IMG/VR virus record: IMGVR_UViG_3300025138_000037
Location: 1-64,000 of that record
Origin: a virus
Direction: 5' to 3' (one strand)
Length of the DNA stretch: 64,000 nt
This document shows, one piece after another, positions 34,611 to 43,195 of the stretch; the stretch's first letter is position 1; each line of letters begins with the position of its first letter. Both the position numbers and the translations under genes were made by a program. The notes beneath the pieces were generated by a model. The model was not told the DNA's origin, searched no databases, and saw nothing but the letters and a program-made list of their open reading frames with translations.

Positions 34611-34862
34611 ATGGCAAGAACAAGAATAGCAAACAGCACAAAATTTCTTAATGCAATGTTAAGAGGTGCTAGTGTAACCTGGACGGAAGCACAAAAAAAA
34701 TTTAGTTTGAAATCACCAAGAAGCGTGGTTAACAAATTAAGAGAAGATGGACATTGTGTGTACATCAATAAATCAGCAAAAGGTACTAGTTACAGAATTG
34801 GTACACCTTCAAAAGCGTTAGTGGCTGCAGGTTTTGCTATGTTAGAAGGCGCTTCTGCATAA
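34611..34862 (+). CDS. Small winged-helix-like DNA-binding protein
   Basis: The 83-residue basic protein (MARTRIANSTKFLNAMLRG start) has a likely helix-turn-helix, VTWTEAQKKFSLKSPRSVVN then KLREDGHCVY, with the look of a small winged helix. AAAGGAG precedes the ATG at a good distance, unlike an upstream in-frame ATG at 34566. A phage regulator is plausible. Its stop TAA lies inside a late promoter element. Confidence 0.65.
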   Translation: MARTRIANSTKFLNAMLRGASVTWTEAQKKFSLKSPRSVVNKLREDGHCVYINKSAKGTSYRIGTPSKALVAAGFAMLEGASA

Positions 34863-34865
34863 ATA
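34858..34865 (+). promoter_or_regulatory. Late promoter element overlapping a stop codon
   Basis: CATAAATA followed by GTCATG; the TAA is the stop codon of the winged-helix gene. It lies about 110 bases upstream of a second, exact TATAAATA at 34968, and the region between contains only a hairpin. Confidence 0.4.
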
Positions 34866-34930
34866 GTCATGTGGCAATTCATAAGACCACTTGAATGTTG
34901 CCTCTCGTAAAGACAACATATTCAGCCTTT

Positions 34931-34964
34931 TTATGGTTTGGGCTTGTAAAAAATTAAACCATAA
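34931..34964 (+). terminator. Inverted repeat, possible weak terminator before hsp20 promoter
   Basis: TTATGGTTT and AAACCATAA form a perfect nine-base, AT-rich stem with a 16-base loop. It lies between the two late elements, just upstream of the hsp20 promoter. It could end transcripts arriving from upstream or be part of a short RNA; no T tract follows. Confidence 0.35.
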
Positions 34965-34967
34965 CTA

Positions 34968-34975
34968 TATAAATA
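34968..34975 (+). promoter_or_regulatory. Late promoter TATAAATA before hsp20
   Basis: An exact TATAAATA followed by CTAAT; the leader of about 48 bases contains two small hairpins and AAAAGGAG before the hsp20 ATG. Confidence 0.65.
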
Positions 34976-35028
34976 CTAATGTACGCCATAATGGGTACAT
35001 TTTAAACTCGCTTAAAAGGAGAAAAACT

Positions 35029-35454
35029 ATGAATAAAACTCTATCAATATGGAATGACCTACGACCATTTACTGTAGGCTTTGATAGTATCTTTGACCAT
35101 TTTGACAATCAGTTAGAACATACAAGGTCACAAAATCAAACTTATCCCCCATACAACATTAACAGAATTGACGACCTCAATTATCAAGTTGAAATGGCAC
35201 TTGCCGGTTTCAGTAGAAGTGATATTGATGTCCAGTACGCTGACAATCAATTAACTGTTAAGTCCGTACATAGTGATAAAGATGAAAAAGATACTATTCA
35301 TAGAGGCATATCAAAAAGACATTTTACTAGACGATTTACTGTAGCAGATGATGTTATGGTAAAAGGTGCTAAGATGGAAGATGGTATGCTTTTAATTGAC
35401 TTGGAAAAAATAGTACCAGAGGAAAAGAAACCTAGAACTATTGAAATTAAATAA
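35029..35454 (+). CDS. hsp20: Hsp20 small heat-shock protein
   Basis: The 141-residue alpha-crystallin-domain protein contains YPPYNINRIDDLNYQVEMAL, ALAGFSRSDIDVQ, DNQLTVKS, RGISKRHFTRRFTVADDV and GMLLIDLEK, the typical IbpA/Hsp20 order. Small heat-shock proteins are common in marine T4-like phages and may aid folding of virion proteins. I chose ATG 35029 because of the AAAAGGAG RBS and family length. It is expressed late from its own TATAAATA and followed by a terminator. Confidence 0.9.
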   Translation: MNKTLSIWNDLRPFTVGFDSIFDHFDNQLEHTRSQNQTYPPYNINRIDDLNYQVEMALAGFSRSDIDVQYADNQLTVKSVHSDKDEKDTIHRGISKRHFTRRFTVADDVMVKGAKMEDGMLLIDLEKIVPEEKKPRTIEIK

Positions 35455-35467
35455 TGAATAAATGATA

Positions 35468-35488
35468 GGGTGGGCGTTATGCCCACCC
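35468..35488 (+). terminator. Terminator hairpin after hsp20
   Basis: GGGTGGGC and GCCCACCC form a perfect eight-base stem with a GTTAT loop, 13 bases after the hsp20 stop. There is no T tract, and the next gene starts only 11 bases later. Confidence 0.7.
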
Positions 35489-35499
35489 ACCACTATATT

Positions 35500-36054
35500 A
35501 TGAGCATACTTTTTGAAACACATATACTACACAAACACTTAGACCTTAACCTAGAGGTCATTAAACATCATTGTCGTGGCATAAGAATACATGGCAAAGG
35601 TAGAGACGTTTCTAACATAGGTGGTTGGCAAAGTGAAGACTTATACGGCGACCATCCTGAACTTTACGATTTATTTGAATCCATAGATGAATATGGTAAT
35701 GAATATTCTCAACATGTAAATAGAGACCACGTTAAACTTGATAACGTGTGGGTAAACTTTAATGGTTACAAAGATTACAATAGACCACATGTACATAGTG
35801 GTGCATATGTGAGTGGTGTGTATTATGTACAAACACCTGAAGATTGTGGCAACTTATGTTTTGAACACCCTTCGCCACTACACAATACTGAATGGGACCA
35901 TGTACCAAATGTAATGGGATATGTTCCACAAGAGAATGATTTGTTTTTATTTCCTAATTGGCTAAGTCATTATGTATTACCAAATCTAAACAAAAAAGAG
36001 GAAAGAATTTCAATCTCATTTAATCTAAGGCTTGACAAATCAACTGAATTATGA
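35500..36054 (+). CDS. 2OG-Fe(II) oxygenase-like protein, HxH type
   Basis: The 184-residue protein shows NRPHVHSGAYVSGVYYVQ (His97-x-His99), ENDLFLFPNWLSHYV (distal His157) and EERISISFN (Arg169), the TIGR02466-like oxygenase plan. The ATG at 35500 begins the homologous part; an upstream frame extension would run through the terminator. No RBS is visible. Its last codons (RLDKSTEL, stop) lie inside the next early promoter cassette. Confidence 0.75.
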   Translation: MSILFETHILHKHLDLNLEVIKHHCRGIRIHGKGRDVSNIGGWQSEDLYGDHPELYDLFESIDEYGNEYSQHVNRDHVKLDNVWVNFNGYKDYNRPHVHSGAYVSGVYYVQTPEDCGNLCFEHPSPLHNTEWDHVPNVMGYVPQENDLFLFPNWLSHYVLPNLNKKEERISISFNLRLDKSTEL

Positions 36055-36060
36055 TAGGAT
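36032..36060 (+). promoter_or_regulatory. Early promoter for the clamp/clamp-loader operon
   Basis: TTGACA, 17 bases, TAGGAT, only six bases before the ATG at 36067. The predicted RNA starts at or next to this ATG, so the first gene would be leaderless. The cassette is nearly the same as that at 29146-29174. Confidence 0.72.
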
Positions 36061-36066
36061 ACCATT

Positions 36067-36438
36067 ATGTATAAATTTAAAGAAGATATTATATTAGATG
36101 ATGTAAAGAGTTATATTGACAAAACATATAGTTCTCATTATTCATCTACAAAAAAACAGGCTACTGAAATCATTATCGACCAAGGACACGGTGAAGGTTT
36201 TTGTATGGGCAATATTTTAAAATATGCTCAACGTTATGGCAAAAAAGATGGCAAGAATAAGAATGACCTTATGAAAGTTATACATTATGCTGTAATTCAA
36301 TTGTCCCAAGACCACTATCAGCAAGAGAATTTGTTAAAAAACTTACAACAAGACTTATTACAATATGATATTGGCAAACATGAAGAACCTGCCTTACGCT
36401 CTGTAATGTCAGAAAAATATAACAAGGAAAATATATAA
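36067..36438 (+). CDS. DUF3310-like protein
   Basis: The 123-residue protein contains GEGFCMGNILKYAQRYGKKDGKNKNDLMKVIHYA (34 residues, positions about 38-76), the core of DUF3310 proteins. These small phage proteins are often linked to nucleotide metabolism genes but have no proven activity. It opens the gp45-gp44-gp62-regA operon, overlaps the gp45 start by one base, and is probably translated from a leaderless RNA. Confidence 0.7.
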   Translation: MYKFKEDIILDDVKSYIDKTYSSHYSSTKKQATEIIIDQGHGEGFCMGNILKYAQRYGKKDGKNKNDLMKVIHYAVIQLSQDHYQQENLLKNLQQDLLQYDIGKHEEPALRSVMSEKYNKENI

Positions 36439-37106
36439 TGAAACTAAGTGAAGCGACCAAAGAGATATTGAAGAACTTTTCTGACATCAATCCTAACTTG
36501 ATGATTAAACCAGGTAAAGAACTAAAAACAATCTCTACTATGAAGAATATCCTTGCCACAGCGCAAGTAGAAGAAGACTTTCCACAAGATATTGCTATCT
36601 ATGACCTATCTGAGTTCTTAGGTGTAATGTCTTTATTTAACAAACCTACATTTGCTTTTGATGATAAGTCATTGTCAATTAGTGAAGAAGGTACAAAAAC
36701 AAAGTCAAAGTATTACTTTGCTGATGCCTCTATTTTAACAACACCACAAAAAGATGTTAAAATGCCAGAAGCAGAGGTAAACTTTACATTGACGGAAACT
36801 GACTTAACAAAAGTTAAGAAAGCGGCTGCAATGTTACAACTACCTGATATCGCTGTATCAAGTGAAGGTGGTGATATTACATTGTCGGCGATGGATAAAA
36901 AGAATGATACTGCCAATAACTTCAATCTCAAAGTAGGTACAAGTGATAAGACATTTGTATTTCACTTTAAAACAGAACATTTGAAAATGTTACCTGGTGA
37001 TTATGATGTGGCAATCTCATCTAAATTAATTAGTAATTTTAAACACAAATCTAAATCAATTCAATATTGGGTTGCATTAGAGAATACAAGTAAATATACT
37101 GGCTAA
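36438..37106 (+). CDS. gp45: gp45 sliding clamp
   Basis: The 222-residue protein matches the T4 trimeric clamp gp45 in length (228) and features: an N-terminal helix-rich segment LSEATKEILKNFSDINPN, DIAIYDLSEFLGVMSLFN and a C-terminal SIQYWVALE strand. It tethers the polymerase and activates late transcription with gp55 as partner. Its start overlaps the stop of the DUF3310-like gene by one base. Confidence 0.92.
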   Translation: MKLSEATKEILKNFSDINPNLMIKPGKELKTISTMKNILATAQVEEDFPQDIAIYDLSEFLGVMSLFNKPTFAFDDKSLSISEEGTKTKSKYYFADASILTTPQKDVKMPEAEVNFTLTETDLTKVKKAAAMLQLPDIAVSSEGGDITLSAMDKKNDTANNFNLKVGTSDKTFVFHFKTEHLKMLPGDYDVAISSKLISNFKHKSKSIQYWVALENTSKYTG

Positions 37107-37124
37107 TTAGATGAGGATTTTATT

Positions 37125-38069
37125 ATGGATAACTTTTTATGGGTAGAGCGATATAGGCCTGCCAAGATTGACGAATGTATTCTTCCTGTTGAGATTAAGA
37201 ATACATTTAAACAACTACTATCTAAGGGTGAGATACCTAACTTATTGTTAAGTGGTACTGCTGGCACAGGCAAAACTACTGTAGCGAAAGCATTATGTAC
37301 TGAATTAGGTTTAGATGTAATGATGATTAATGGTTCTGATGAAGGCCGTTCAATTGACATTGTAAGAAATCAAATTCGTAACTTTGCCAGTACAGTATCA
37401 CTTAATCAAACAGGCAAACCTAAAGTTGTAATTGTTGATGAAGCAGATTACATGAATGCTGAAAGTGTTCAACCTGCATTAAGAAACTTTATAGAAACGT
37501 TTAGTGGTAACTGTAGATTTATATTTACATGTAATTACAAGAACAAAATTATACCTGCAATTCACAGTAGATGTACTGTAATTAATTTTACAATACAAAA
37601 CAAAGACAAAGAAAAACTAGCAGGACAATTTCATACACGCCTTTCTAAAATACTTGACCAAGAAAACATTGAGTTTGACCCTAAGGTATTGGCAGAATTA
37701 ATTATTAAATTCTATCCAGACTTTAGACGAACTATCAATGAACTACAGCGTTATAGTGTAAGTGGTAAGATTGATACTGGTATACTTGTATCTATTTCAG
37801 ATATGAATATACAAGGTCTTAATACGGCGTTAAAGAAACGAAACTTTCCTGATATGAGAAAGTGGGTTGTTGATAATATAGATAAAGACCCTGCTGGTCT
37901 CTATAAAGAACTTTATGATAACTTATACCGTGTATTAGAACCTAACACTATTCCTGCAATGGTCATTCTTTTGGCTGACTATCAATACAAGAATGCTTTT
38001 GTGGCGGATCCTGAATTAAACATGGTCGCTTGCCTGACAGAGATTATGGGTGAGTGTAAGTTTAAATGA
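37125..38069 (+). CDS. gp44: gp44 clamp-loader ATPase
   Basis: The 314-residue AAA+ protein starts LWVERYRPAKIDECILP and carries Walker A GTAGTGKTT, Walker B VVIVDEADYM and an arginine-finger-like IHSRC (SRC motif). Four copies with gp62 load gp45 on DNA. An ATGA-type overlap of four bases couples it to gp62. Confidence 0.94.
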   Translation: MDNFLWVERYRPAKIDECILPVEIKNTFKQLLSKGEIPNLLLSGTAGTGKTTVAKALCTELGLDVMMINGSDEGRSIDIVRNQIRNFASTVSLNQTGKPKVVIVDEADYMNAESVQPALRNFIETFSGNCRFIFTCNYKNKIIPAIHSRCTVINFTIQNKDKEKLAGQFHTRLSKILDQENIEFDPKVLAELIIKFYPDFRRTINELQRYSVSGKIDTGILVSISDMNIQGLNTALKKRNFPDMRKWVVDNIDKDPAGLYKELYDNLYRVLEPNTIPAMVILLADYQYKNAFVADPELNMVACLTEIMGECKFK

Positions 38070-38458
38070 ATGATTATAGTTTAACAAAGTACCTTACGGC
38101 CATTAATTGGTCAAAAGAAAAGTTACTAGATACTGACGATAAAGATTGGGAGAAAAAATACCCACCTTATATAATCAATAAAGGCCTATCTTATTTTTCA
38201 GATACCGTAATGTATGCTAATGAAATGAATAGATTACATGGCGCTTCTAAGCACATGCAATTCTCGTTTTTACTAAATACTATTAGACCTAAAAAAAGGT
38301 TTAGTAAGTGGCTAAAAGCGTCAAAACTTAGCAACCTAGACTTGGTTAAAGTTTATTACGGATATAGCAATGAAAAGGCTAAACAGGCACTTGAACTGCT
38401 TACGAAAAAACAGATTGAATATATAAAGAATAAATTATATAGGGGTGGGAAAAAATGA
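38066..38458 (+). CDS. gp62: gp62 clamp-loader small subunit
   Basis: The 130-residue helical, basic protein lies between gp44 and regA, the invariant T4 position of gp62. It is shorter than T4 gp62 (187). Internal features include ISYFSDTVMYANEMNRL-like helices and a C-terminal KKQIEYIKNKLYRGGKK. Both ends overlap neighbours by four bases, consistent with the fixed stoichiometry of the loader. Confidence 0.85.
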   Translation: MNDYSLTKYLTAINWSKEKLLDTDDKDWEKKYPPYIINKGLSYFSDTVMYANEMNRLHGASKHMQFSFLLNTIRPKKRFSKWLKASKLSNLDLVKVYYGYSNEKAKQALELLTKKQIEYIKNKLYRGGKK

Positions 38459-38904
38459 GTGAAAATATAGAATGGAAGCCAGAGCATATGCTCGAGGTTC
38501 GTCTAAAAGAACCTGATGACTTTCTGAAGATAAGAGAAACACTTACAAGAATTGGTGTAGCAAGTCGTAAAGAACGTAAGATATACCAATCATGCCACAT
38601 ACTACATAAACAAGGTAGGTATTTTATTGTCCATTTCAAAGAACTGTTTGCCCTAGACGGCAAGCAAAGTAATATTTCCGCTAATGATGTTGAACGTAGA
38701 AATACAATATCACAGTTATTAGCAGATTGGGGATTAATTGAGTTGATTAGTCCTGTTGAAACCAAGGCACCATTATCACAAATAAAAGTTTTACCTTTTA
38801 AAGAGAAAAGCGAATGGATACTGGAACCTAAATATAATATTGGAAAGAAACCTGAAAATGACACCAGACCCACAGAACAAACTAATACTACTACAAGCGC
38901 TTAA
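38455..38904 (+). CDS. regA: RegA translational repressor
   Basis: The 149-residue protein matches RegA: EHMLEVRLKEPDDFLKIRETLTRIG (25 residues at the N-terminus), a basic ASRKERKIYQSCHILHK segment for RNA binding, and HFKELFALDGK. RegA binds ribosome-binding regions of early mRNAs and reduces their translation. The C-terminal 20 residues (PENDTRPTEQTNTTTS) are extra. The gene overlaps the next one by 47 bases. Confidence 0.9.
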   Translation: MSENIEWKPEHMLEVRLKEPDDFLKIRETLTRIGVASRKERKIYQSCHILHKQGRYFIVHFKELFALDGKQSNISANDVERRNTISQLLADWGLIELISPVETKAPLSQIKVLPFKEKSEWILEPKYNIGKKPENDTRPTEQTNTTTSA

Positions 38905-39079
38905 ATCTAGCGCTCAAGGCAATATAGATAAACATAAAGCAAATGTGGATATCTATCTACGAAATGCCATTGGCATTGGCGAGCATTCTGATATTGTGGA
39001 AACAATTGAAAAAGAAATCGACCACATTGCCAAATACCAAGACCAACTTGATATAATTGAAAAATACTTTGATAATTAG
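38858..39079 (+). CDS. Small helical protein between regA and gp43
   Basis: The 73-residue helical protein (TPDPQNKLILLQALKSSAQG, then charged helices) overlaps the 3' end of regA and ends three bases before the polymerase promoter. Genes of this kind and place are common in marine T4-like phages, without known function. ATG 38858 is preferred, with GGAAAG upstream. Its final DN and TAG stop are part of the promoter cassette GATAATTAGGCTTGAC. Confidence 0.6.
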   Translation: MTPDPQNKLILLQALKSSAQGNIDKHKANVDIYLRNAIGIGEHSDIVETIEKEIDHIAKYQDQLDIIEKYFDN

Positions 39080-39081
39080 GC

Positions 39082-39110
39082 TTGACTTTTAGCACATTTT
39101 GTGTTATAAT
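39082..39110 (+). promoter_or_regulatory. Early promoter for DNA polymerase
   Basis: TTGACT, 17 bases, TATAAT: five of six and six of six consensus positions. It ends ten bases before the gp43 ATG, so the 5' leader would be only about four bases. It is closely similar to 60790-60818, including the preceding GATAATTAGG. Confidence 0.8.
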
Positions 39111-39120
39111 GTTATTTTAA

Positions 39121-41592
39121 ATGCAAGAATTTTATACAAACGTTTCACCTTACGGTGATGAATTATTGGTACGAGGTTTCACAGGCGGTAAAAGATTTAC
39201 TGATAGACTTCGTTATGCACCAAAACTATATCATCCGTACAAAGGTAAAACTACACACAAATCCTTAGATGGCACACCTCTTATAGCGAGAACTTGTAAG
39301 ACAGTTAAAGAAGCAAGAATACTCATTAAGAGATATGAAGACCACCCTAACTTTTTATATGGCACAGATAGATGGCAATATCAATACATGGCAGACTATT
39401 GGCCTGGCGAAATTGAATATGATAAAGAGAAATTAAGAATATACACAATTGATATTGAAGTTGAAAGTGAGTATGGTTTTCCACATGTAGATGACGCTGA
39501 CGAGAAAATGATTTGTATTACAATCAAAGACCAAATCAAAAAACAATTTCTTGTATGGGGTATGGCAGATTACAAAGTCTCTAAAGACAATGTAAGTTAT
39601 GTAAAATGTAAAGATGAAAAAGATTTACTTATTAAGTTTCTAAAGTTTTGGCGTGAATATACACCTGATGTTGTTACAGGTTGGAATAGTAAATACTTTG
39701 ATATGCCATATCTTATCAATAGAACAAAGAAGGTATTAGGTGAACATGCTATCAAAAGATATTCACCTTGGGATATAGTTGATGAATCTACTGCCTATCA
39801 CAATGGCAGACAAGTTACATTTTTTAGATTACTAGGCATTGCTCAACTTGACTATCTACAATTGTATGCCAAATTTACAATTAAGAACCAAGAACGATAT
39901 ACACTTGACCATATTGCCTTTGTTGAGTTAGGTGAGCAAAAAGATAAAAACCCATATGATACTTTCAAAGAATGGTATCAAAATGACATACAATCTTTTA
40001 TTGATTACAATGTCATTGACGTTGAACTTGTTGATAAACTAGAAGATAGATTACAACTGATTGAACTTGCATTAACAATGGCATATCATGCCAAAGCAAA
40101 TTATGAAGATGTATTCTCACAGGTTAGAATGTGGGATACAATTATCTTTAATGAATTGTTAAAAGATAATATTGTCGTACCAATGAGAAAGGTTGGTCGT
40201 ATAGAAGCAAAAGAACTTGTAGGTGCATATGTAAAAGAACCTAAGACAGGTTTCCATGAATGGGTTGTCTCTTTTGATTTGAACTCACTATATCCTCATT
40301 TGATTATGCAATACAACATATCACCTGAAACAATACTAGAAGGCCAAAAAGATATTACCATAGATAAACTTATTAGCAAAGAAATTGATACAACAGACGG
40401 TCATTGTTTGGCTGCAAATGGCACAATGTATAAATCAGATAAACAAGGTATGTTGCCACGAATTATACAAAAAGAATATAATGCTCGTACAATTTTTAAA
40501 AAGAAAATGTTAGAAGCAGAACAAATGTATGCCAACACAAAAGATAAGAAGTATGAAAAACTGGCACGTAAGTATTACATAGTACAACACTCTAAAAAGA
40601 TATCATTGAATAGTGCTTACGGTGCAATTGGTAACAAATACTTTAGATACTATGACCACAGACAGGCAGAAGCAATCACCATGTCAGGTCAATTAAATAT
40701 TAAGTGGATTGAGAAGAAACTAAACGAATACTTTAACAAGTTATACAATACAAATGATGATTACATCATTGCTTCAGACACAGATTCCGTGTATATCAAT
40801 ATGGCGCCACTTGTAAAAATGACTGGCGCAACAGACAAAGTAAAGATTGTAAAGGCACTTGACAAGTTTTGTAAAGAAAAGGTAGAACCATATATCGCCA
40901 CAGTTTACAAAGAACTGGCTGACTATATGAATGTGTATCAACAAAAGATGGAAATGGCAAGAGAAGTTATTGCTGATAGAGGTATCTGGACGGCAAAGAA
41001 AAGATATATTTTGAATGTACATAATAGTGAAGGTGTACAATATCCTGAACCTAAGTTAAAGATTATGGGTATAGAAGCAGTAAAGACATCAACGCCATTA
41101 CCTTGTAGAGATAAGTTAAAAGAATGTTTTAAGATACTAATGAATGGTGATGAAAAAGAAATGAAAGAGTTTTGTGTAAATTTCAGACGTGAGTTTGAAC
41201 TATTACCACCTGAAGACATAGGTTTCCCTCGTAGTGTAAACAATGTAGAAAAGTATTCTGATACAACATCTATATACAAGAAAGGTACACCAATGCATGT
41301 CAAAGGTGCATTACTATATAATCATCTATTGAAAACAAAAAAAGTATCACACAAACACCAAACAATATATGAAGGTGATAAAGGTAAGTTTGTCCATCTA
41401 AGAAAGAATCCTTGGAATGCCAATGTCATTACGTTCATTGGTAGTTTGCCAACAGAATTTGATATGCACAAACTCATTGACTATGAACAACAATTTACTA
41501 AATCATTTATGGATCCTCTACGATTTATATTAGAAGCAATAAACTGGAAAGTGGATGCAAGTGATAGTAATACAATTGAGGATTTCTTTTGA
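39121..41592 (+). CDS. gp43: gp43 DNA polymerase
   Basis: The 823-residue family B polymerase has a 3'-5' exonuclease motif TIDIEVES near residue 108, DVVTGWNSKYFDMPYL as Exo II, polymerase motif A SFDLNSLYPHLIMQYN, motif B KISLNSAYGAIGN, and motif C ASDTDSVY with both catalytic Asp. Length is normal for marine T4-like phages. It carries out leading and lagging strand synthesis with gp45. There is no RBS; translation is probably from a very short leader. Confidence 0.96.
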   Translation: MQEFYTNVSPYGDELLVRGFTGGKRFTDRLRYAPKLYHPYKGKTTHKSLDGTPLIARTCKTVKEARILIKRYEDHPNFLYGTDRWQYQYMADYWPGEIEYDKEKLRIYTIDIEVESEYGFPHVDDADEKMICITIKDQIKKQFLVWGMADYKVSKDNVSYVKCKDEKDLLIKFLKFWREYTPDVVTGWNSKYFDMPYLINRTKKVLGEHAIKRYSPWDIVDESTAYHNGRQVTFFRLLGIAQLDYLQLYAKFTIKNQERYTLDHIAFVELGEQKDKNPYDTFKEWYQNDIQSFIDYNVIDVELVDKLEDRLQLIELALTMAYHAKANYEDVFSQVRMWDTIIFNELLKDNIVVPMRKVGRIEAKELVGAYVKEPKTGFHEWVVSFDLNSLYPHLIMQYNISPETILEGQKDITIDKLISKEIDTTDGHCLAANGTMYKSDKQGMLPRIIQKEYNARTIFKKKMLEAEQMYANTKDKKYEKLARKYYIVQHSKKISLNSAYGAIGNKYFRYYDHRQAEAITMSGQLNIKWIEKKLNEYFNKLYNTNDDYIIASDTDSVYINMAPLVKMTGATDKVKIVKALDKFCKEKVEPYIATVYKELADYMNVYQQKMEMAREVIADRGIWTAKKRYILNVHNSEGVQYPEPKLKIMGIEAVKTSTPLPCRDKLKECFKILMNGDEKEMKEFCVNFRREFELLPPEDIGFPRSVNNVEKYSDTTSIYKKGTPMHVKGALLYNHLLKTKKVSHKHQTIYEGDKGKFVHLRKNPWNANVITFIGSLPTEFDMHKLIDYEQQFTKSFMDPLRFILEAINWKVDASDSNTIEDFF

Positions 41593-42065
41593 TATCTAAT
41601 CCAAGTTTAAGAAAAGCAAGAACTAACGGCATGTCATATGAAAAGAAATTTGAATTGTTTTGTAATTCAAAAGGTATTGGTAGTGTATATCACACTAGAT
41701 GGTCAAGGAGTGGTACAGGTTCTTTTGATGATGATAACAAGATATTAGTAAAAGACTTTCCATATGAAAGTATCTACCCAGGTCGTATATGTAAAACAGA
41801 ATTTGTGTTAATACTCAACGATAGAAGAATAAGAATAGAGTTTAAATCTCAGGATATGCCAGGTTCAACTGATGAAAAAATACCATATCTTTTAGAAAAT
41901 GTAAGACATAGTTTTCCTGAAGATGAAGTAATACTTGGTATTATAGGACAAGGATGGCGACCAGGTATAAAAGAATATGTAAATAAACAAAAATTTAAGA
42001 ATAAAAAAGTTTTAATTTTTTATGATTATGATAAACTAGAGGAATATGTGAGTACAATTGTATGA
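41589..42065 (+). CDS. PD-(D/E)XK nuclease-like protein
   Basis: The 158-residue protein contains RIRIEFKSQDMPGSTDEKIP (about 80-99), a match to the PD-(D/E)XK nuclease core in which EFK supplies the E-x-K. Marine T4-like phages carry such a nuclease-like gene near gp43. The start is TTG overlapping the gp43 stop (TTGA); ATG 41631 is an alternative that would drop 14 residues. It overlaps the next gene by four bases. Confidence 0.7.
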   Translation: MISNPSLRKARTNGMSYEKKFELFCNSKGIGSVYHTRWSRSGTGSFDDDNKILVKDFPYESIYPGRICKTEFVLILNDRRIRIEFKSQDMPGSTDEKIPYLLENVRHSFPEDEVILGIIGQGWRPGIKEYVNKQKFKNKKVLIFYDYDKLEEYVSTIV

Positions 42066-43192
42066 TATTAAATGACCAAGACAGTACCTGGGCAATGAAT
42101 TACTTTATTGAATACTTTGGCCAATTTGAAAGAATTGACCAGTATCTTAAAGAACAAAAACTAGAGCAAGTTAAATCTTTTCCATTTCAGTTACCTGGTA
42201 TGGCAGATGAAGATGATTTCTTTTCTACATTTGATATACACCCACATGATATGAAATTTAGTGTGACGATACCTAATGGTCAGATATTTGACCGTATGTT
42301 AAACAAGACATCTAGTCATACAAACATGTCATCTATACCTGGTAAGTCAATACGTTTATTAGTAACAGAAACAACGACCAATACTATTGTAGGTTTTATA
42401 AGACTAGGTAGTCCAGTTATTAACAGTAAGCCACGAAATGATTTTTTAGGCAGACCACTGGCAACAACAGACTTAAAAGAAATGGGTCGTTTCAATGCGA
42501 GTGCCATTATGGGTTTTGTTATAGTACCTACACAACCTTTTGGTTATAACTATCTAGGTGGCAAACTATTAGCCGCCATATGTTGTAGTCATCATGTCCG
42601 TAATTTACTAAATAAAAAGTACGATACAAATATATGTTTGTTTGAAACAACTAGTTTATATGGTAGTAGTAAGTCCTCAAGTCAATATGATGGCATGAAA
42701 CCGTATCTGAGATTTAAAGGATTAACAGATAGTAATTTTTTACCACTATTACATGGTGACGCCTTTAAACAAATGAACAAATGGTTTACAGAAAGAAATG
42801 AAAACACACCTTTAGTTGACCCAGAAGCAAGTAGTAGAAAACTTAAAACTCAACAAAAGATGGTATCTGTTATAAAGGAATCATTAAAGAAACACAATTC
42901 AAACTTATATGAAAAGTTTGGTAAGTTTGTGAATAAGACTAGAGACTTAACAGAAAGAAAAAGATTTTACATATCTGATTATGGTTATGATAATGTACCA
43001 CAATATATAAAAGGTGAAACAGATACACTAAATAAAAGTGTACATCACTATGACAAGTTTGCCTTAGAAAATACAATTAAGTGGTGGCAAAAAATTGCAG
43101 GTAAAAGATATGATAAATTAAAGCAAGGTGCAACATTGAGAAATGAGTTAGAGATATGGCACCAAGATGCTGAAATACAAATCATAAGATAA
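42062..43192 (+). CDS. DruA-like protein (DUF4338/Druantia-like), copy 2
   Basis: The 376-residue protein is a diverged paralogue of 29188-30444. It shares IVGFIRLGSP / YLGVICISS, the block VPTQPFGYNYLGGKLLAA, and ETTSLYGSSKSSSQYDGM. The RD..IGW element of copy 1 is changed to PRNDFLG. It is coupled to the PD-(D/E)XK nuclease gene (ATGA overlap) and lies between polymerase and UvsX. This makes a role in DNA replication, or a defence-related function expressed with replication, plausible but unproven. Confidence 0.6.
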   Translation: MILNDQDSTWAMNYFIEYFGQFERIDQYLKEQKLEQVKSFPFQLPGMADEDDFFSTFDIHPHDMKFSVTIPNGQIFDRMLNKTSSHTNMSSIPGKSIRLLVTETTTNTIVGFIRLGSPVINSKPRNDFLGRPLATTDLKEMGRFNASAIMGFVIVPTQPFGYNYLGGKLLAAICCSHHVRNLLNKKYDTNICLFETTSLYGSSKSSSQYDGMKPYLRFKGLTDSNFLPLLHGDAFKQMNKWFTERNENTPLVDPEASSRKLKTQQKMVSVIKESLKKHNSNLYEKFGKFVNKTRDLTERKRFYISDYGYDNVPQYIKGETDTLNKSVHHYDKFALENTIKWWQKIAGKRYDKLKQGATLRNELEIWHQDAEIQIIR

Positions 43193-43195
43193 GGC

